This document shows, piece after piece, positions 5,567 through 5,661 of a DNA stretch of 5,661 bases (its first letter is position 1; each line of letters begins with the position of its first letter). This DNA comes from an uncultured Lysobacterales bacterium (GTDB lineage: Bacteria > Pseudomonadota > Gammaproteobacteria > Xanthomonadales > SZUA-36). Made by a program: the position numbers and the translations under genes. The notes beneath the pieces are model-generated. The model searched no databases, was not told where the DNA came from, and saw only the letters and a list, made by a program, of their open reading frames with translations. The stretch lies in NCBI GenBank assembly GCA_937995275.1, contig CALKKN010000131.1, positions 1 to 5,661 on the forward strand, written 5' to 3'.

Positions 5567-5661
5567 GTGGACAGCATTGCTGTTATAAGGAACCTCGATG
5601 CTGACATCAAGAAGCGCCTGCAACTGGCCCCCCGCAACACCCGGAAATTCGAACGGATCGA
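5567..5661 (+). CDS. Possible FitA/VapB-type antitoxin, N-terminal fragment cut by window edge
   Basis: From a GTG at 5567 the frame reads (M)DSIAVIRNLDADIKKRL, then QLAPRNTRKFERI, and stays open to the window end. This resembles the start of FitA-like ribbon-helix-helix antitoxins ('MASITIRNLDDDLKARLR.RAA..GRSMEEE'): a DNA-binding strand followed by the first helix. Such proteins pair with a PIN-domain RNase toxin encoded just downstream and autorepress their operon. The GTG start gives the usual distance to the RNL motif; an in-frame ATG at 5531 would add 12 residues. Neither start has a clear ribosome binding site. The segment after RLQL departs from the usual RAA...GRS pattern by about one residue, so the gene may be divergent or decayed. 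It runs away from the phosphoesterase gene with 63 nt between starts. Only 31 codons are visible, so confidence is limited. Confidence 0.42.
   Translation, partial: MDSIAVIRNLDADIKKRLQLAPRNTRKFERI

Noticed and set aside
5504..5623. 40-residue N-terminal extension of the phosphoesterase
   Set aside because: It would bury the lipoprotein signal about 65 residues in and overlap the start of the divergent gene. The ATG at 5503 fits a secreted lipoprotein better.

Overview
The window is GC-rich bacterial chromosome, most likely from a gammaproteobacterium near the Xanthomonadales/Wenzhouxiangella/Woeseia groups. That placement is an inference. It rests on the base composition, outer-membrane proteins (an OprO/OprP-like porin and a lipoprotein with a clear lipobox), and two copies of a REP-like repeat with the core GGAGCGGCTTCAGCCGCGAT, a type common in Pseudomonas and Xanthomonadaceae relatives. 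No phage, IS element, CRISPR array, tRNA or rRNA is visible.

Layout, left to right. (1) Positions 2-1033 (+) hold the 3' part of a von Willebrand factor A (vWA) protein, cut by the window edge exactly at its metal-binding motif and followed by a clean intrinsic terminator. (2) A 180-nt gap holds that terminator, one REP-like element and a perfect TATAAT box. The box sits so close to the next ATG that the mRNA is probably leaderless. (3) Positions 1214-1768 (+) encode a PduO-type ATP:cob(I)alamin adenosyltransferase. (4) A 91-nt convergent gap holds a second, inverted REP copy. (5) On the minus strand, a DUF502 inner-membrane protein (4135-3530) and an unusual porin (3533-1860) form a two-gene operon whose genes overlap by four bases (ATGA). 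(6) A 276-nt gap holds several hairpins and a short near-direct repeat. (7) Positions 5503-4412 (-) encode a calcineurin-type metallophosphoesterase lipoprotein. (8) At the right edge, diverging from it, is the start of what looks like a FitA/VapB-type ribbon-helix-helix antitoxin (about 5567 onward, +).

The most notable item is the porin. After its signal peptide, about 100 residues read like the two halves of the amidohydrolase 'composite' beta-sandwich joined directly to each other, with the whole catalytic TIM barrel and all its metal ligands missing. A proline-rich linker and a roughly 400-residue outer-membrane barrel follow. This looks like a remnant enzyme domain reused as a periplasmic accessory of a porin. 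It is translationally coupled to a DUF502 membrane protein, which suggests that the two envelope proteins work together, but nothing in the sequence identifies the substrate. The remaining genes (vWA, adenosyltransferase, phosphoesterase, antitoxin) show no obvious shared pathway.
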